A stretch of 64,000 nucleotides of DNA, taken from Bacteroidia bacterium (GTDB lineage: Bacteria; Bacteroidota; Bacteroidia; Flavobacteriales_D; Cryomorphaceae). Below the pieces are notes generated by a model. It saw only the letters and a list, made by a program, of their open reading frames with translations. It did not search any database and was not told the DNA's origin. Where the stretch lies: the NCBI GenBank assembly GCA_030427905.1, contig JAUICL010000001.1:124001-188000 (forward strand). The letters run 5' to 3'. The translations under genes and the position numbers were made by a program. The number at the start of each line of letters is the position of its first letter. Position 1 is the first letter of the stretch. This document shows positions 10,029 through 19,870 of this stretch, piece after piece.

Positions 10029-10063
10029 ATTCTATCCTCGTTTCTTGACTTTAATTGAAAGGA

Positions 10064-10852
10064 TTACCCTTGCTGGTTTGACATGCTCATTGCAGAAAGC
10101 ATGTTACCATATACAGTGTTCAATGATTTCAAGTTCTTAGCAAGCTCAGAGATGTTCTCTTTGTACTTCTTCGTATCCTCAACTGAGTCAGAAAGGTTCT
10201 GCATCAATTCAGAAATACCAGAGTATAGTTCAGTAGATGTTTGAAGCTCTTTCAATTGAGTTTCGTACATACCGTTCAACTGCTCTAGGTTAGAAGTCAT
10301 ACGCTTCAGGTGTTCACCTGTAGAAGCACCTTCAGCTTGATTAGCCGTAAGGCCAGTAAGGGCTTCTGAAGCTTGCTCGTATGTATCGCTCAATTTCCCT
10401 ACTTTTTCTGAAGCTCCTCGAAGAGAGTCAGCGTACTCAGTAGTGGCAACAGATGCTTCTGTCAAATCAGAAATTTGGCTCGCTTGTGTACTAAATGTTC
10501 TTAGACCATCACCTAAGCTAGCAATGAGCTCGGGTTCTATTTTGGCATCTTCGAGCATGTGATCGAGCTGCTCAGTGATCGAACCTTGATCAGCTCTATG
10601 CGAAATAGCTTCAGTCGCAGGTTCACCAGATCTAAGCTCTGGGTACACCAATGACCAATCGATTTCTTCGTGTACGGGTTCAAATGCAGAGAAAAAGAAA
10701 ATAACAGCTTCAGTACTTAGTCCTGCAATCAACATTTCATTAGCTCCTGGCCAGTGCATGATCTTAAACAATGCACCAACAATTACGACGGCCGCTCCAA
10801 TTCCGTAGAGCTTCGCCATAAACTTTTTCCAACCTTTACTTCCTGGTTTCAT
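10064..10852 (-). CDS. gldL: gliding motility / T9SS motor protein GldL (PorL)
   Basis: GldL is the inner-membrane partner of GldM in the T9SS motor. The start MKPGSKGWKKFMAKLYG at 10852 was chosen: an AAGGAA-type ribosome site lies just upstream, whereas the longer frame would overlap gldK by 41 bases. Two transmembrane helices occupy about residues 13-60, with the conserved FKIMHWPGANEML between them and a buried acidic residue (STEAVIFFF) in the second. The remaining 200 residues are cytoplasmic and strongly helical/coiled-coil. At 262 residues it has normal length. Confidence 0.95.
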   Translation of the reverse strand: MKPGSKGWKKFMAKLYGIGAAVVIVGALFKIMHWPGANEMLIAGLSTEAVIFFFSAFEPVHEEIDWSLVYPELRSGEPATEAISHRADQGSITEQLDHMLEDAKIEPELIASLGDGLRTFSTQASQISDLTEASVATTEYADSLRGASEKVGKLSDTYEQASEALTGLTANQAEGASTGEHLKRMTSNLEQLNGMYETQLKELQTSTELYSGISELMQNLSDSVEDTKKYKENISELAKNLKSLNTVYGNMLSAMSMSNQQG

Positions 10853-10898
10853 CTTTTTCCTTGCTTTTAAAATTAATACTTGGGTTTCACTTAGGTTA

Positions 10899-12248
10899 CT
10901 AGTTCCAATCTTCAGGGTTTCCTGCTTTACCTCTTCCAAGGTAAGACATCACTGATCGGAATCCGATGTAGCACTTAGCTGTATCTTGATATTCGTAGGT
11001 TCTTGTACCATTCTGAAGGTAGAAGTATACATCCTTCCAAGATCCTCCACGAATCACTTTTCTTTTGAGCGCTGGTGGGTCATCAGCCAAAGCATCATAT
11101 TGATACTCTGAATTCAAGTCGTGAGAGAACTCATATACTGACTCGTCATAAGCTGTGTTAGTCCACTCGGCAACGTTACCAGCCATACAATATAAACCGT
11201 AGTTATTTGGTTCGTAAGACATAACATCAACAGTCATGGTCCCATTATCGTCGACATAGTCACCACGCTGTGGCTTGAAGTTAGCCAATGGACATCCTAG
11301 GATATTTCTGATGTATGGCCCTCCCCAAGGGTATGGAGAGTTTTGAAGGCCACCGCGTGCAGCATACTCCCATTCAGCCTCTGATGGCAATCTAAAACGC
11401 TGGAAAATCGTTTCACCATTTCCAATTCTGTACTCTGACAAAATCTGTGTTCTCCAAACGTTAAATGCCTTGGCCTGATTCCATGTTACACCTACCACAG
11501 GGTAGTCATCGTAAGATGGGTGCCAGAAGTACATTTCTGTTAACGGTTCGTTGAATGCATATGTGAAATCATGAACCCAAGCTAATGTATCTGGGTAAAC
11601 ATTTATCACTTCACGAATGATGAACTGAGATCTATCAGAGTGTCCTTGAATAGCGTTACTCTGACCTTTCGTGTTTGTGTATGACAAATCGAGGTCACGC
11701 CCGCTTTTCGCAGCAGCTGCTTTCAAGTCTACCCAGTAGTACTCAAATCTCAACTTACGCGTATCGATTTCTTTTCTTCTGTAGAATCGCTCGTATTCTG
11801 GTAGAAACATATCGGCAAGCTCCATACGCTCGTCTTCTCCATCCCACTCAATACGCTCTTCCCAGTTAATAATAGGTGGATCGATGAACTCACCATATTG
11901 ATCTTCTTCAATAACGTGTTCACCAATTCCAGCTTCACCCAGGTAACGGTGGGCAATAGAATCTCTTACCCAATAAACAAATTGGCGATATTCATTATTT
12001 GTGATTTCCGTATCATCCATATAGAATGCCGATACAGTTATTCGCTTCTTGTCGTTGACTTGAGCATATGGTACATCTTGGTCGTTTCCTCCCATTACGA
12101 AAGATCCAAAGTGGATGTAGTTCATACCATAGGGATTGTACTGAATCCAATCTTCTCTTGGTTGAACACCGATCAACTCACCTCGACTACCACCACCACA
12201 GCTATATAACGTAGAAGCTATGACAAGTAAAAAAAACAACTTTTTCAT
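10899..12248 (-). CDS. gldK: gliding motility / T9SS lipoprotein GldK (PorK)
   Basis: GldK is an outer-membrane lipoprotein that forms the periplasmic ring of the type IX secretion system with GldN. The chosen start MKKLFFLLV gives a lipoprotein signal ending LYSC, then GGGSRGE. The body has the formylglycine-generating-enzyme (FGE-sulfatase) fold: FVMGGNDQD, VSAFYMDDTEITNNEY, VVGVTWNQAKAF, RLPSEAEWEYAARGG, NVAEWTNTAY, VIRGGSWKD and a final IGFRSVMSY. The catalytic role of that fold is not expected here. The 449-residue protein precedes gldL with a 46-base gap. Confidence 0.96.
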   Translation of the reverse strand: MKKLFFLLVIASTLYSCGGGSRGELIGVQPREDWIQYNPYGMNYIHFGSFVMGGNDQDVPYAQVNDKKRITVSAFYMDDTEITNNEYRQFVYWVRDSIAHRYLGEAGIGEHVIEEDQYGEFIDPPIINWEERIEWDGEDERMELADMFLPEYERFYRRKEIDTRKLRFEYYWVDLKAAAAKSGRDLDLSYTNTKGQSNAIQGHSDRSQFIIREVINVYPDTLAWVHDFTYAFNEPLTEMYFWHPSYDDYPVVGVTWNQAKAFNVWRTQILSEYRIGNGETIFQRFRLPSEAEWEYAARGGLQNSPYPWGGPYIRNILGCPLANFKPQRGDYVDDNGTMTVDVMSYEPNNYGLYCMAGNVAEWTNTAYDESVYEFSHDLNSEYQYDALADDPPALKRKVIRGGSWKDVYFYLQNGTRTYEYQDTAKCYIGFRSVMSYLGRGKAGNPEDWN

Positions 12249-12329
12249 ACTGTGCAGGTTTTTAATCCTCATATAAATCCTCAATCAGCAATCTTATACG
12301 GACTGCTTTACGAATTAGTTTCAGCAATC

Positions 12330-13295
12330 TTACAAGAAACGTGGATTCTTGTAAACTTGCTTAGACAGAGGTTTTGCTAGTTTGTAACAATACCCTAGCA
12401 TAAGCTCATGACTACCACTTGAGTAGTTATTGAGCTGAGATGTTGTGAAGTCATAGGAGTAACCAATCTTCAAAGCACTCTTTCCATCGGGAAAGTGATA
12501 TTGGTATCCAGCCATTGGCGCCACAGCATCTTCAAGACGATAGGTAAACCCTATCCAAATGGTTTCGTCGTAATTAACGGTAGCATTTACATCTAATTGT
12601 GTAGAAGCCAAATCAGTTTTTGCAAGAACGCTTGGAGTCAACTTCCATTTTGACCCAATATCGAAGCCGTAACCCGCCATAAAGTACAGGTGTCGAGCCA
12701 CTTCGATATTCATATTCTCTAGATCTGCTTCGTTCAAGTGAACAACAGATGCACCCACATAGTAGTCAGGATTTGAAAGGTATAGACCGAATGAAGCATC
12801 AAACTTAGTTGCCTTTTCTCCAGACTGATTAATCAATGGGTCACCAACTCCAGTACCAATACCAGATAATCCAGCATCGTTATAGTCGTAGGCAATCCAA
12901 TCGCTGTTCAGGCTGCTTGAGATGATTCCCAAAGACACACCAATACCTAGCTTAGATGCACTGTTTCCAAGGCGGAGCTGGTAAGCGTATGAGAGCCGTG
13001 CGGCTGTACTGGCTTGAGGGCCAATTTCGTCGCGATAAACACTCAAACCAACACCACTATTGATTGATTTCACAGCCGAATAGATGTTCAACAAGCCCGT
13101 ATTAGGCTGACCTTGCAAACCAGACCATTGCTGGCGCCCCAAAAAGTTGGCGCAGAACTGATCTTTGCTACCGGCAAACGCAGGGTTTACCGACAAACGG
13201 TCGAACATAAACTGTGTAAACTGTGGATCTTGCTGCGCAAATAATGTACTAACACCTATACAGGCAGCTACTAGAGTAAGACAGATTTTCTTCAT
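12330..13295 (-). CDS. PorP/SprF-family outer-membrane protein
   Basis: The 321-residue protein belongs to the PorP/SprF family, outer-membrane barrels that work with T9SS, often in delivering or anchoring particular secreted proteins. The start MKKICLTLVAACIGVSTLFA supplies a signal peptide; eight upstream in-frame codons were dropped. The mature N-terminus QQDPQFTQFMFDRLSVNPAF is the family hallmark. The rest is amphipathic beta strands with a terminal AKPLSKQVYKNPRFL. It is first in the gldKLMN cluster, a position frequently occupied by this family in Flavobacteriia. Confidence 0.92.
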   Translation of the reverse strand: MKKICLTLVAACIGVSTLFAQQDPQFTQFMFDRLSVNPAFAGSKDQFCANFLGRQQWSGLQGQPNTGLLNIYSAVKSINSGVGLSVYRDEIGPQASTAARLSYAYQLRLGNSASKLGIGVSLGIISSSLNSDWIAYDYNDAGLSGIGTGVGDPLINQSGEKATKFDASFGLYLSNPDYYVGASVVHLNEADLENMNIEVARHLYFMAGYGFDIGSKWKLTPSVLAKTDLASTQLDVNATVNYDETIWIGFTYRLEDAVAPMAGYQYHFPDGKSALKIGYSYDFTTSQLNNYSSGSHELMLGYCYKLAKPLSKQVYKNPRFL

Positions 13296-13362
13296 GCAGT
13301 TTTTTAATTTTCTCAACAAAAAACAACCCCAAAACAGGGGTCATTAGGCGTCAAGATCGTGG

Positions 13363-13391
13363 CTAAAATAACCAAATTCCCAAATAGACAA
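13363..13391 (-). promoter_or_regulatory. candidate promoter of the porP-gldKLMN cluster
   Basis: On the minus strand a TTG (13389-13391) lies 18 bases before TATTTTAG (13363-13370), one mismatch from the TAnnTTTG box. Transcription would start about 60 bases before the porP-like start codon. Confidence 0.4.
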
Positions 13392-13451
13392 AAATTTTTA
13401 ACCTCTCATGGTTTAATTCTTGTCAGAAACGGGCTTGACTTTAGTGACCGG

Positions 13452-14624
13452 TTAACCTAACTTCTGATAGGTTCTCCACCACATATCAGGCACTTCACCC
13501 TTGCATGCTACTTCATAATCTTGGTAACTGCAAGGGACAATGTGGTGGCGATTTAATTTTCTTTTTGCTGCTCGACTACTATAAGGCACGTTCATCCACC
13601 ACTTATCAGTGCGCTTGCTCTTGTAAAAAGATAAGTGCTCGCCTTCATTAGGCATTTGCACTTTGAACTCAACGAACTGCTTCTTATTGATGAATGGGAA
13701 TTCCTTCTGGCGATAGCTAAAACCATCTAGGAGACACCATATAGCTTGTGCCACAAGCATGGCTCCTTGCCCTCCTACATCGAGGTGTGGGCGGTAGTTG
13801 TAAAAACCAACACAAGTAGCTTTATCGCTCAAGCCCGCGTAACGCGCCATTTGACAAATGGCTTCTCCTGAAAATCCATTGGGCTGATGAGTTCCTGGAA
13901 GAGCACTGTTCGAAACCGCGTTCAAATCGATGCTGATCACGTCAGCGTTTCGCAGCAAGGGCTCAGTCATCTTGAGATCGTTGGACACGATTCCCAATCT
14001 GTGGGCATCAAAGTAAAGCTTATCAATAAGCTCCAGCGTGGCCGGATTTGTCTGATAAGTCTGATAACCCAGTACACTTAAATTAAATAAGTAGCTCGGG
14101 TCATGGATCACTATTTTGCTGAGGTAGTTGTCGTTAGACAAGTCATCTCGAAACTCTCCTAAATCGATGGTAGAGTCTATCACAGCGAGATTAACCGTAG
14201 TCTCTAAAATGTGATAAGCAGAATATGCTGGATACGTAATGTCTTGCCCTCCCCCAATAATAACTACAGGTATGTTGTGATCAATTAGGGTTTCGACAAC
14301 TTTCTTGACAGCCGCATCGGTATCGTAAGGCTCCTTTCCGCCTTTGATGTCCCCAAGGTCAACAATCTTAATATCGTTTCCGTGATGAAACAGCCCATAA
14401 AACTCAGAGCGGATCGCATCTGAGCCACCATCAGCTTTCCGCAGGTCTGCTCTTCTCCCATCTTCAACACCGAGAATGACAATGTCTGCTTCTTCGATAT
14501 CGGGAAAGTGATCGGGGGTATGCACATCGACGTAAGCGTCGTACCTACGCGATTCATCCACTTCATTCTTGGGCCCAAGATCTACTGGCGTCAAGTAAAA
14601 TGAAAAGTCATCAACCCAGCTCAT
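13452..14624 (-). CDS. arginase/formiminoglutamase-fold protein with degraded metal site
   Basis: The 390-residue protein has the ureohydrolase (arginase/agmatinase/formiminoglutamase) fold pattern, but its metal-binding motifs are altered. GGDHS reads GGGQD, DAHxD reads DSTID, and SxDxDxxDP reads SIDLNAVSNS. So three of the six usual manganese ligands (two His and one Asp) appear as Gln, Thr and Asn. The fold is otherwise intact, with VVIIGGG, VNLAVIDS and ALPGTHQPNG at the expected places. It is probably not a working ureohydrolase. It sits 5 bases after topA on the same strand and near the gld cluster, an arrangement I recall from other flavobacteria. Confidence 0.72.
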   Translation of the reverse strand: MSWVDDFSFYLTPVDLGPKNEVDESRRYDAYVDVHTPDHFPDIEEADIVILGVEDGRRADLRKADGGSDAIRSEFYGLFHHGNDIKIVDLGDIKGGKEPYDTDAAVKKVVETLIDHNIPVVIIGGGQDITYPAYSAYHILETTVNLAVIDSTIDLGEFRDDLSNDNYLSKIVIHDPSYLFNLSVLGYQTYQTNPATLELIDKLYFDAHRLGIVSNDLKMTEPLLRNADVISIDLNAVSNSALPGTHQPNGFSGEAICQMARYAGLSDKATCVGFYNYRPHLDVGGQGAMLVAQAIWCLLDGFSYRQKEFPFINKKQFVEFKVQMPNEGEHLSFYKSKRTDKWWMNVPYSSRAAKRKLNRHHIVPCSYQDYEVACKGEVPDMWWRTYQKLG

Positions 14625-14629
14625 GCCAA

Positions 14630-16963
14630 TTACTTCTTGGTTCTACGACCTCTTCCTTTTGGTTTCTCAGGTGTCTCTTCAATCAGCTTGAGACAATCTT
14701 CATACGATAGGGATTTTGGATCTGTATCCTTTGGCAGTCTGATATTTCGCTTACCAGCCTTGAGATATGGCCCCCAACGTCCATTCAACAATTGTATTGA
14801 ATTGTCTTCATCGAAGATTCGAATGATTTTTTCGCGATCAGCTTTACGCTTGGCTTCAATAACTTCAATCGCTCGGGCTTCACCGATTGTCATCGGGTCG
14901 TCCCCGTCTGCTTCTTTAATGCTGTAGAAAGCACCCTTATGACGAAGGTATGGCCCAAAACGCCCAACCGCAGCAACAATGTCTTGCTCTTCATAAACAC
15001 CGACGTTTCGCGGTAGTTTGAATAAGTCTAGGGCTTCTTCTAGGGTAATGCTTGTGATGCTCTGATCGGCCCGGAGGCTCGCAAACTTTGGCTTCTCTTC
15101 GTCATCAGGACTTCCAATTTGAACCATTGGTCCAAAACGGCCGATCCGTGCAATGATTGGCTTTTGAGAAGCCGGATCTATTCCAAGTTCACGCTCACCT
15201 GTGGCGCGCTCACTGTGCTCAAGGGTTTGTTCTACAGTCGGGTGAAAATCGGAGTAGAACTTCTTGATCATCTGATTCCACTTCAACTGGCCTGCAGCGA
15301 TATCATCAAATTGCTTTTCGACTGAAGCGGTAAAATCATAACTCAGGATGCGCTCGAAATTCTCAACTAGGAAGTCGTTTACGACAATCCCAATGTCTGT
15401 TGGGAATAGTTTTGCCTTTTCGGAACCAGCATTCTCAGTTTTGACTTCTTTAGTGAGTTCACCTTTTTGAAGGGAAAGCACGTTGTACTCTCGCGGCGTT
15501 CCGTCCCGATCTTCTTTTACCACATAGCCGCGCTTCTGAACGGTAGAAATGGTTGGCGCATAAGTAGAAGGTCGTCCAATTCCCAGCTCTTCGAGCTTCT
15601 TAACCAAGCTAGCTTCCGAGTAGCGTGGTGGATGATTTGAAAATCGTTGGGTTGCAATAATCGACTTGTAAGTCAAGACGTCGCCTTTGGCCATTTTCGG
15701 AAGAAGACCTTCCGTTTCCTTGTCGTCATCTTCGTCGTCAGTGCTTTCCAGGTAAACTTTAAGGAAGCCTTCAAACTTAATCACCTCGCCTCTACCGATG
15801 AATGACCCATGATCTAGATCGGGCGATCCATCTGCTTTTACGGTCACCTTTGTTTTCTCAAGTTGAGCATCGGCCATTTGAGATGCAAGAGTCCGCTTAT
15901 ATATAAGGTCATACAAGCGTTGAGCACCTGAGTCGCCAGAAACTGACTTCAAGCCCATATCAACAGGGCGAATGGCTTCGTGAGCTTCTTGAGCACCTTT
16001 GGCCTTCGTGGTAAACTGACGTGGCTTTGAATACTCAGGCCCGAATGTCTTTTCAATTTCAGCCTTAGCCGAATTGCGAGCCTGGTCTGACAGATTCAAA
16101 CTATCGGTACGCATATATGTAATGCGCCCTTCTTCGTATAGCTTTTGAGCTACCGTCATGGTTCTGGCAACCGAGAATCCCAATTTCCTTCCAGCTTCTT
16201 GTTGAAGCGTAGATGTCGTAAACGGTGGAGCCGGGCTTTTCTTGGCTGGTTTCACTTCCAAATCGCCTACCGAAAAGTCAGCATCCTTACACGCTCTCAA
16301 AAAGGCTTCAGCTTCATCCTTTTCTTTGAAGCGCTTTGATAAATCAGCTTTAAAACTCTTTCCGCCTATTTCGAAAATGGCTTGAACACGGTAATTCGTC
16401 TCCTGCTTGAAGTTTTGAATCTCGCGCTCGCGCTCAACGATCAATCGCACCGTAACGGACTGTACACGTCCTGCACTCAAGGAAGGTTTTACCTTTTTCC
16501 AAAGAATCGGCGAAAGCTCAAAACCAACCAATCTATCCAATACACGCCGTGCCTGCTGGGCATCTACCAGGCGGTAATCTATTGACCGCGGGTTCTCGAT
16601 AGCCTTGGCGATGGCATTTTTAGTAATCTCATGAAAAACGATACGCTTGGTTTCTTTGTCTTTCAATCCAAGAGATTCTTCAAGGTGCCAGGAAATAGCT
16701 TCTCCTTCACGGTCCTCATCAGTTGCGAGCCACACGATATCCGATTTCTTCACCAAACTCTTCAATTCCTGAATCACCTTTTTCTTATCCGGCGACACCT
16801 CGTATTCGGGTTCAAAATCGTTTTCTACATCTACAGCTATCCCCTTCTTCTTCAAATCTCTTACGTGGCCGTAGCTAGATCTTACAGTAAAGTCTTTCCC
16901 CAAAAAACCTTCTATTGTTTTGGCCTTTGCAGGTGACTCTACGATGACTAAATTCTTTGACAT
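14630..16963 (-). CDS. topA: DNA topoisomerase I
   Basis: TopA is the type IA topoisomerase that relaxes negative supercoils by a 5'-phosphotyrosine intermediate. The Toprim domain begins MSKNLVIVESPAKAKTIEGF and has the acidic DEDREGEAISWH motif. The active-site tyrosine is in EGRITYMRTDS near residue 290. After residue 590 there are three repeats with the pattern GRFGP or GRWGP (IGRFGPMVQIG, VGRFGPYLRHKG, NGRWGPYLKAGK) in place of the cysteine zinc fingers of E. coli, as is usual in this phylum. A basic tail closes the 777-residue protein. It is divergent from miaB. Confidence 0.97.
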   Translation of the reverse strand: MSKNLVIVESPAKAKTIEGFLGKDFTVRSSYGHVRDLKKKGIAVDVENDFEPEYEVSPDKKKVIQELKSLVKKSDIVWLATDEDREGEAISWHLEESLGLKDKETKRIVFHEITKNAIAKAIENPRSIDYRLVDAQQARRVLDRLVGFELSPILWKKVKPSLSAGRVQSVTVRLIVEREREIQNFKQETNYRVQAIFEIGGKSFKADLSKRFKEKDEAEAFLRACKDADFSVGDLEVKPAKKSPAPPFTTSTLQQEAGRKLGFSVARTMTVAQKLYEEGRITYMRTDSLNLSDQARNSAKAEIEKTFGPEYSKPRQFTTKAKGAQEAHEAIRPVDMGLKSVSGDSGAQRLYDLIYKRTLASQMADAQLEKTKVTVKADGSPDLDHGSFIGRGEVIKFEGFLKVYLESTDDEDDDKETEGLLPKMAKGDVLTYKSIIATQRFSNHPPRYSEASLVKKLEELGIGRPSTYAPTISTVQKRGYVVKEDRDGTPREYNVLSLQKGELTKEVKTENAGSEKAKLFPTDIGIVVNDFLVENFERILSYDFTASVEKQFDDIAAGQLKWNQMIKKFYSDFHPTVEQTLEHSERATGERELGIDPASQKPIIARIGRFGPMVQIGSPDDEEKPKFASLRADQSITSITLEEALDLFKLPRNVGVYEEQDIVAAVGRFGPYLRHKGAFYSIKEADGDDPMTIGEARAIEVIEAKRKADREKIIRIFDEDNSIQLLNGRWGPYLKAGKRNIRLPKDTDPKSLSYEDCLKLIEETPEKPKGRGRRTKK

Positions 16964-17110
16964 TTCTTGTTCTATTTGAAGCCCAACATTGCAGTTGAGC
17001 AGGATGCAAAGTAAAGCAATGAAAATTTAATGTTCGCCAAAAACCATGTTGGCAAATGATTAACCCTCGACGAAATACACGAAATTTAAGGAAGAGAACA
17101 ACTCTGTCAT

Positions 17111-17142
17111 TTTGACAGGTTGTTGAAATTGTAGTAAATTTG
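17111..17142 (+). promoter_or_regulatory. promoter of miaB and following genes
   Basis: TTTG at 17111-17114 is followed 20 bases later by a perfect TAAATTTG box (17135-17142). The start codon at 17169 would have a leader of about 20 bases. The stretch 16964-17168 otherwise shows only a weaker minus-strand TTACTTTG (17007-17014) that might serve topA. Confidence 0.72.
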
Positions 17143-17168
17143 CGACCATTTTAGAATAATCGACATCA

Positions 17169-18599
17169 ATGATCTCAGAATCAAATAAGGTACTCGACGA
17201 GTCGCGGCAGGGAGAAGCAATCACGCTTGAGCAGACAGGAGCAGGAAATGGTAAAAAGTTTTACCTAGAGAGCTACGGTTGTCAAATGAATTTCTCGGAT
17301 AGCGAGATCGTCGCATCTATTCTTGCAAAAGAAGGATACGAAACAACTCGAAACCCAGAAGAAGCCAATCTGGTTTTACTTAACACCTGTTCGATTCGCG
17401 AGAATGCTGAGCAGCGCGTTCGAAATAGACTGAACCACTTCAACGTGATCAAAAAGCGAAATCCCAAATATATGATCGGGATTTTGGGTTGTATGGCCGA
17501 GCGCTTGAAAGCAAAGTTGCTAGAGGAAGAAAAATTGGTCGACATCGTCGTTGGACCTGACGCATACCGAGAGCTTCCGGGACTTATCGAAGAAGTAGAA
17601 GATGGCCGGAAGGCAGTAAATGTATTGCTTTCGCGAGAAGAAACTTATGCCGAGATCAACCCGATTCGCCTGAACAGCAATGGAATCACAGCCTTCATCT
17701 CTATCATGCGTGGGTGCGACAATATGTGCTCGTTTTGCGTTGTACCTTTTACACGTGGTCGGGAGCGAAGCCGTGATCCGGAATCGATCGTACACGAGGC
17801 CAAGTATCTACACGACCAGGGATATAAAGAAGTAACGCTCTTGGGCCAAAACGTAGACTCTTACCGATGGAATATTTCCAAAAAAGGAGAAATCATTGAG
17901 CCCGAAAAGGAAACTGTAAACTTCGCCCAGCTTCTCGAAAAAGTAGCACTGGTAGCTCCCGATTTAAGAATTCGCTTTTCAACCAGCCACCCGAAGGATA
18001 TGACAGACGATGTGCTTCACACCATGGCGAAATATGAGAATATCTGCGAATACATCCACCTACCTGTTCAGAGTGGAAGCACAACTATGCTCAAGCGCAT
18101 GAACCGTGGCTACAGCCGCGAGTGGTACATGGATCGGATTGCGGCCATTCGTCGCATCATGCCAGACTGCGCCATCTCAACTGACATCATCACAGGATTT
18201 TGCGGTGAGACTGAAGAAGAGCACCAAGACACGCTCTCTTTGATGAAAGATGTAGCTTACGAGTTTGCCTACATGTTTAAGTACTCTGAGCGACCAAAGA
18301 CTTTGGCTGAGCGAAAGTACCAGGACGATGTACCTGAAGAAGTGAAGCAACGCAGACTCGAAGAAGTCATCGAAATCCAAAATGCCAATGGACTGATGCG
18401 AAACAAAGCTTCAGTCGGTAAAACTTTCGAAGTTTTAGTGGAAGGAGTATCCAAAAAATCTGAAAACGAGTTGTTCGGTCGCAATAGCCAGAACGCTGTA
18501 GTGGTATTCGAACGTGGCGATGTACAACCAGGAACGTATGTGAATGTGAAAGTTACCGACTGCACATCAGCAACTCTTAAAGGAGAACTCGTAGCCTAA
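17169..18599 (+). CDS. miaB: tRNA-2-methylthio-N6-dimethylallyladenosine synthase MiaB
   Basis: MiaB is a radical-SAM methylthiotransferase acting on A37 of tRNAs reading UNN codons. The 476-residue protein has the N-terminal UPF0004 domain with three Cys that hold the auxiliary cluster ([24 protein letters not shown]). The radical-SAM CxxxCxxC is in [18 protein letters not shown], and a C-terminal TRAM domain ends in ATLKGELVA. Length is normal. It is followed 2 bases later by the sigma-54 activator gene and appears to open an operon reaching secG. Confidence 0.97.
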   Translation: MISESNKVLDESRQGEAITLEQTGAGNGKKFYLESYGCQMNFSDSEIVASILAKEGYETTRNPEEANLVLLNTCSIRENAEQRVRNRLNHFNVIKKRNPKYMIGILGCMAERLKAKLLEEEKLVDIVVGPDAYRELPGLIEEVEDGRKAVNVLLSREETYAEINPIRLNSNGITAFISIMRGCDNMCSFCVVPFTRGRERSRDPESIVHEAKYLHDQGYKEVTLLGQNVDSYRWNISKKGEIIEPEKETVNFAQLLEKVALVAPDLRIRFSTSHPKDMTDDVLHTMAKYENICEYIHLPVQSGSTTMLKRMNRGYSREWYMDRIAAIRRIMPDCAISTDIITGFCGETEEEHQDTLSLMKDVAYEFAYMFKYSERPKTLAERKYQDDVPEEVKQRRLEEVIEIQNANGLMRNKASVGKTFEVLVEGVSKKSENELFGRNSQNAVVVFERGDVQPGTYVNVKVTDCTSATLKGELVA

Positions 18600-18601
18600 T
18601 C

Positions 18602-19870
18602 ATGGATATCCAACAAGTCAAACAGCGCTTCGGAATTATTGGGAATGATCCCATGCTTAACAGGGCCATCGACATTGCCATGCAGGTGGCACCCACCGAT
18701 ATTTCTGTGCTCATCAGCGGTGAGAGTGGAACGGGTAAGGAAACCATGCCCCAGATCATTCACCAGCTCTCAGCTCGAAAGCACGGGCCTTACATTGCCG
18801 TAAACTGCGGAGCTATCCCCGAGGGAACGATAGACTCTGAGCTTTTCGGACATGAGAAGGGGTCTTTTACCGGAGCTCACGAGTCGCGAAAAGGATACTT
18901 CGAAGTAGCAAATAAAGGAACCATCTTTTTGGATGAAGTCGCTGAGCTTCCACTTCAAACGCAAGTGCGCTTGCTCCGCGTTCTGGAGACTGGAGAGTTC
19001 ATTAAAGTTGGATCTTCGAAAGTGATCAAAACCGATGTGCGCATCATCGCTGCATCAAACGTCGATATCCCCAAAGCCATTCGCGAGAACAAGTTTCGCG
19101 AAGACCTATACTATCGTTTAAATTCGGTACCCATTGCCTTGCCACCGCTTAGAGATCGCGGGGTGGATGTATCACTGCTCTTCCGAAAATTTGCTGTGGA
19201 TTTTGCCGACAAGTACAAAATGCCTGCAATCAAACTCGATGAAGAAGCCAGCCACGTGCTCGAAGGGTACAATTGGCCCGGAAACATTCGTCAATTGAGA
19301 AATATTACGGAGCAACTCTCGGTAATCGAAGAAAACCGATTGATCTCTGCCGATACCCTGAAACAGTATTTACCGAATTTTTCGCACAATAATCTACCTG
19401 CTCTTGTAGGTCAAGAGAAGGCTTCAGGCGATTTCACTGAGCGAGAAATCTTGTACAAATTTCTCTATGAAATGAGACAAGACCTCGGTGATTTGAAAGC
19501 CATTGTATTGGAGCTGATGGAAAACCAAGGGACTCAAATACAGACTTCCAATCCGGAAGCAGTCAAGAGACTTTACGAAGATGTAGACTTTCACCCTTCT
19601 GTAAAGCACGATTCATATTCAAGCTCAGAATCAAATGGTGGTGGTTACTCCTACCCTGTGCGTTCTGGACATGGTGTACACTCCCCTATTCATCACCATA
19701 TAGATGATCACGAAGAAGTAGAGGAATCTCTATCTCTCGAAGACACGGAGCGCGAATTGATTCAAAAGGCACTGCGAAAGCACAACAACAGAAGAAAGCA
19801 CGCTGCCAAAGAGCTCGGCATTTCGGAACGAACCTTGTATCGAAAGATCAAAGAATACAATTTGAAATAA
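18602..19870 (+). CDS. sigma-54 type transcriptional activator (AAA+ plus Fis HTH, no receiver)
   Basis: The 422-residue protein starts directly with a short N-terminal segment and the AAA+ domain, so it lacks a receiver or other obvious sensory domain. Walker A is GESGTGKE (about residues 40-47). The sigma-54 contacting loop is GSFTGA in place of the commoner GAFTGA. Walker B is GTIFLDEVAELP, followed by R-finger region FREDLYYRLN. A Ser/His-rich linker (SSSESNGGGYSY, HHHIDDHEE) precedes a Fis-type helix-turn-helix ending AAKELGISERTLYRKIKEY. It overlaps the lptE start by one base. Targets are unknown. Confidence 0.93.
   Translation: MDIQQVKQRFGIIGNDPMLNRAIDIAMQVAPTDISVLISGESGTGKETMPQIIHQLSARKHGPYIAVNCGAIPEGTIDSELFGHEKGSFTGAHESRKGYFEVANKGTIFLDEVAELPLQTQVRLLRVLETGEFIKVGSSKVIKTDVRIIAASNVDIPKAIRENKFREDLYYRLNSVPIALPPLRDRGVDVSLLFRKFAVDFADKYKMPAIKLDEEASHVLEGYNWPGNIRQLRNITEQLSVIEENRLISADTLKQYLPNFSHNNLPALVGQEKASGDFTEREILYKFLYEMRQDLGDLKAIVLELMENQGTQIQTSNPEAVKRLYEDVDFHPSVKHDSYSSSESNGGGYSYPVRSGHGVHSPIHHHIDDHEEVEESLSLEDTERELIQKALRKHNNRRKHAAKELGISERTLYRKIKEYNLK

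Noticed and set aside
10853-10939. longer gldL start
   Set aside because: It would overlap gldK by 41 bases and add residues that lack the family N-terminus; the start at 10852 has a good ribosome site and begins with MKPGSKGWKKF.
14630-15200. TopA lacking C-terminal zinc fingers as an oddity
   Set aside because: Replacement by GRFGP-type repeats is usual in Bacteroidota topoisomerase I.
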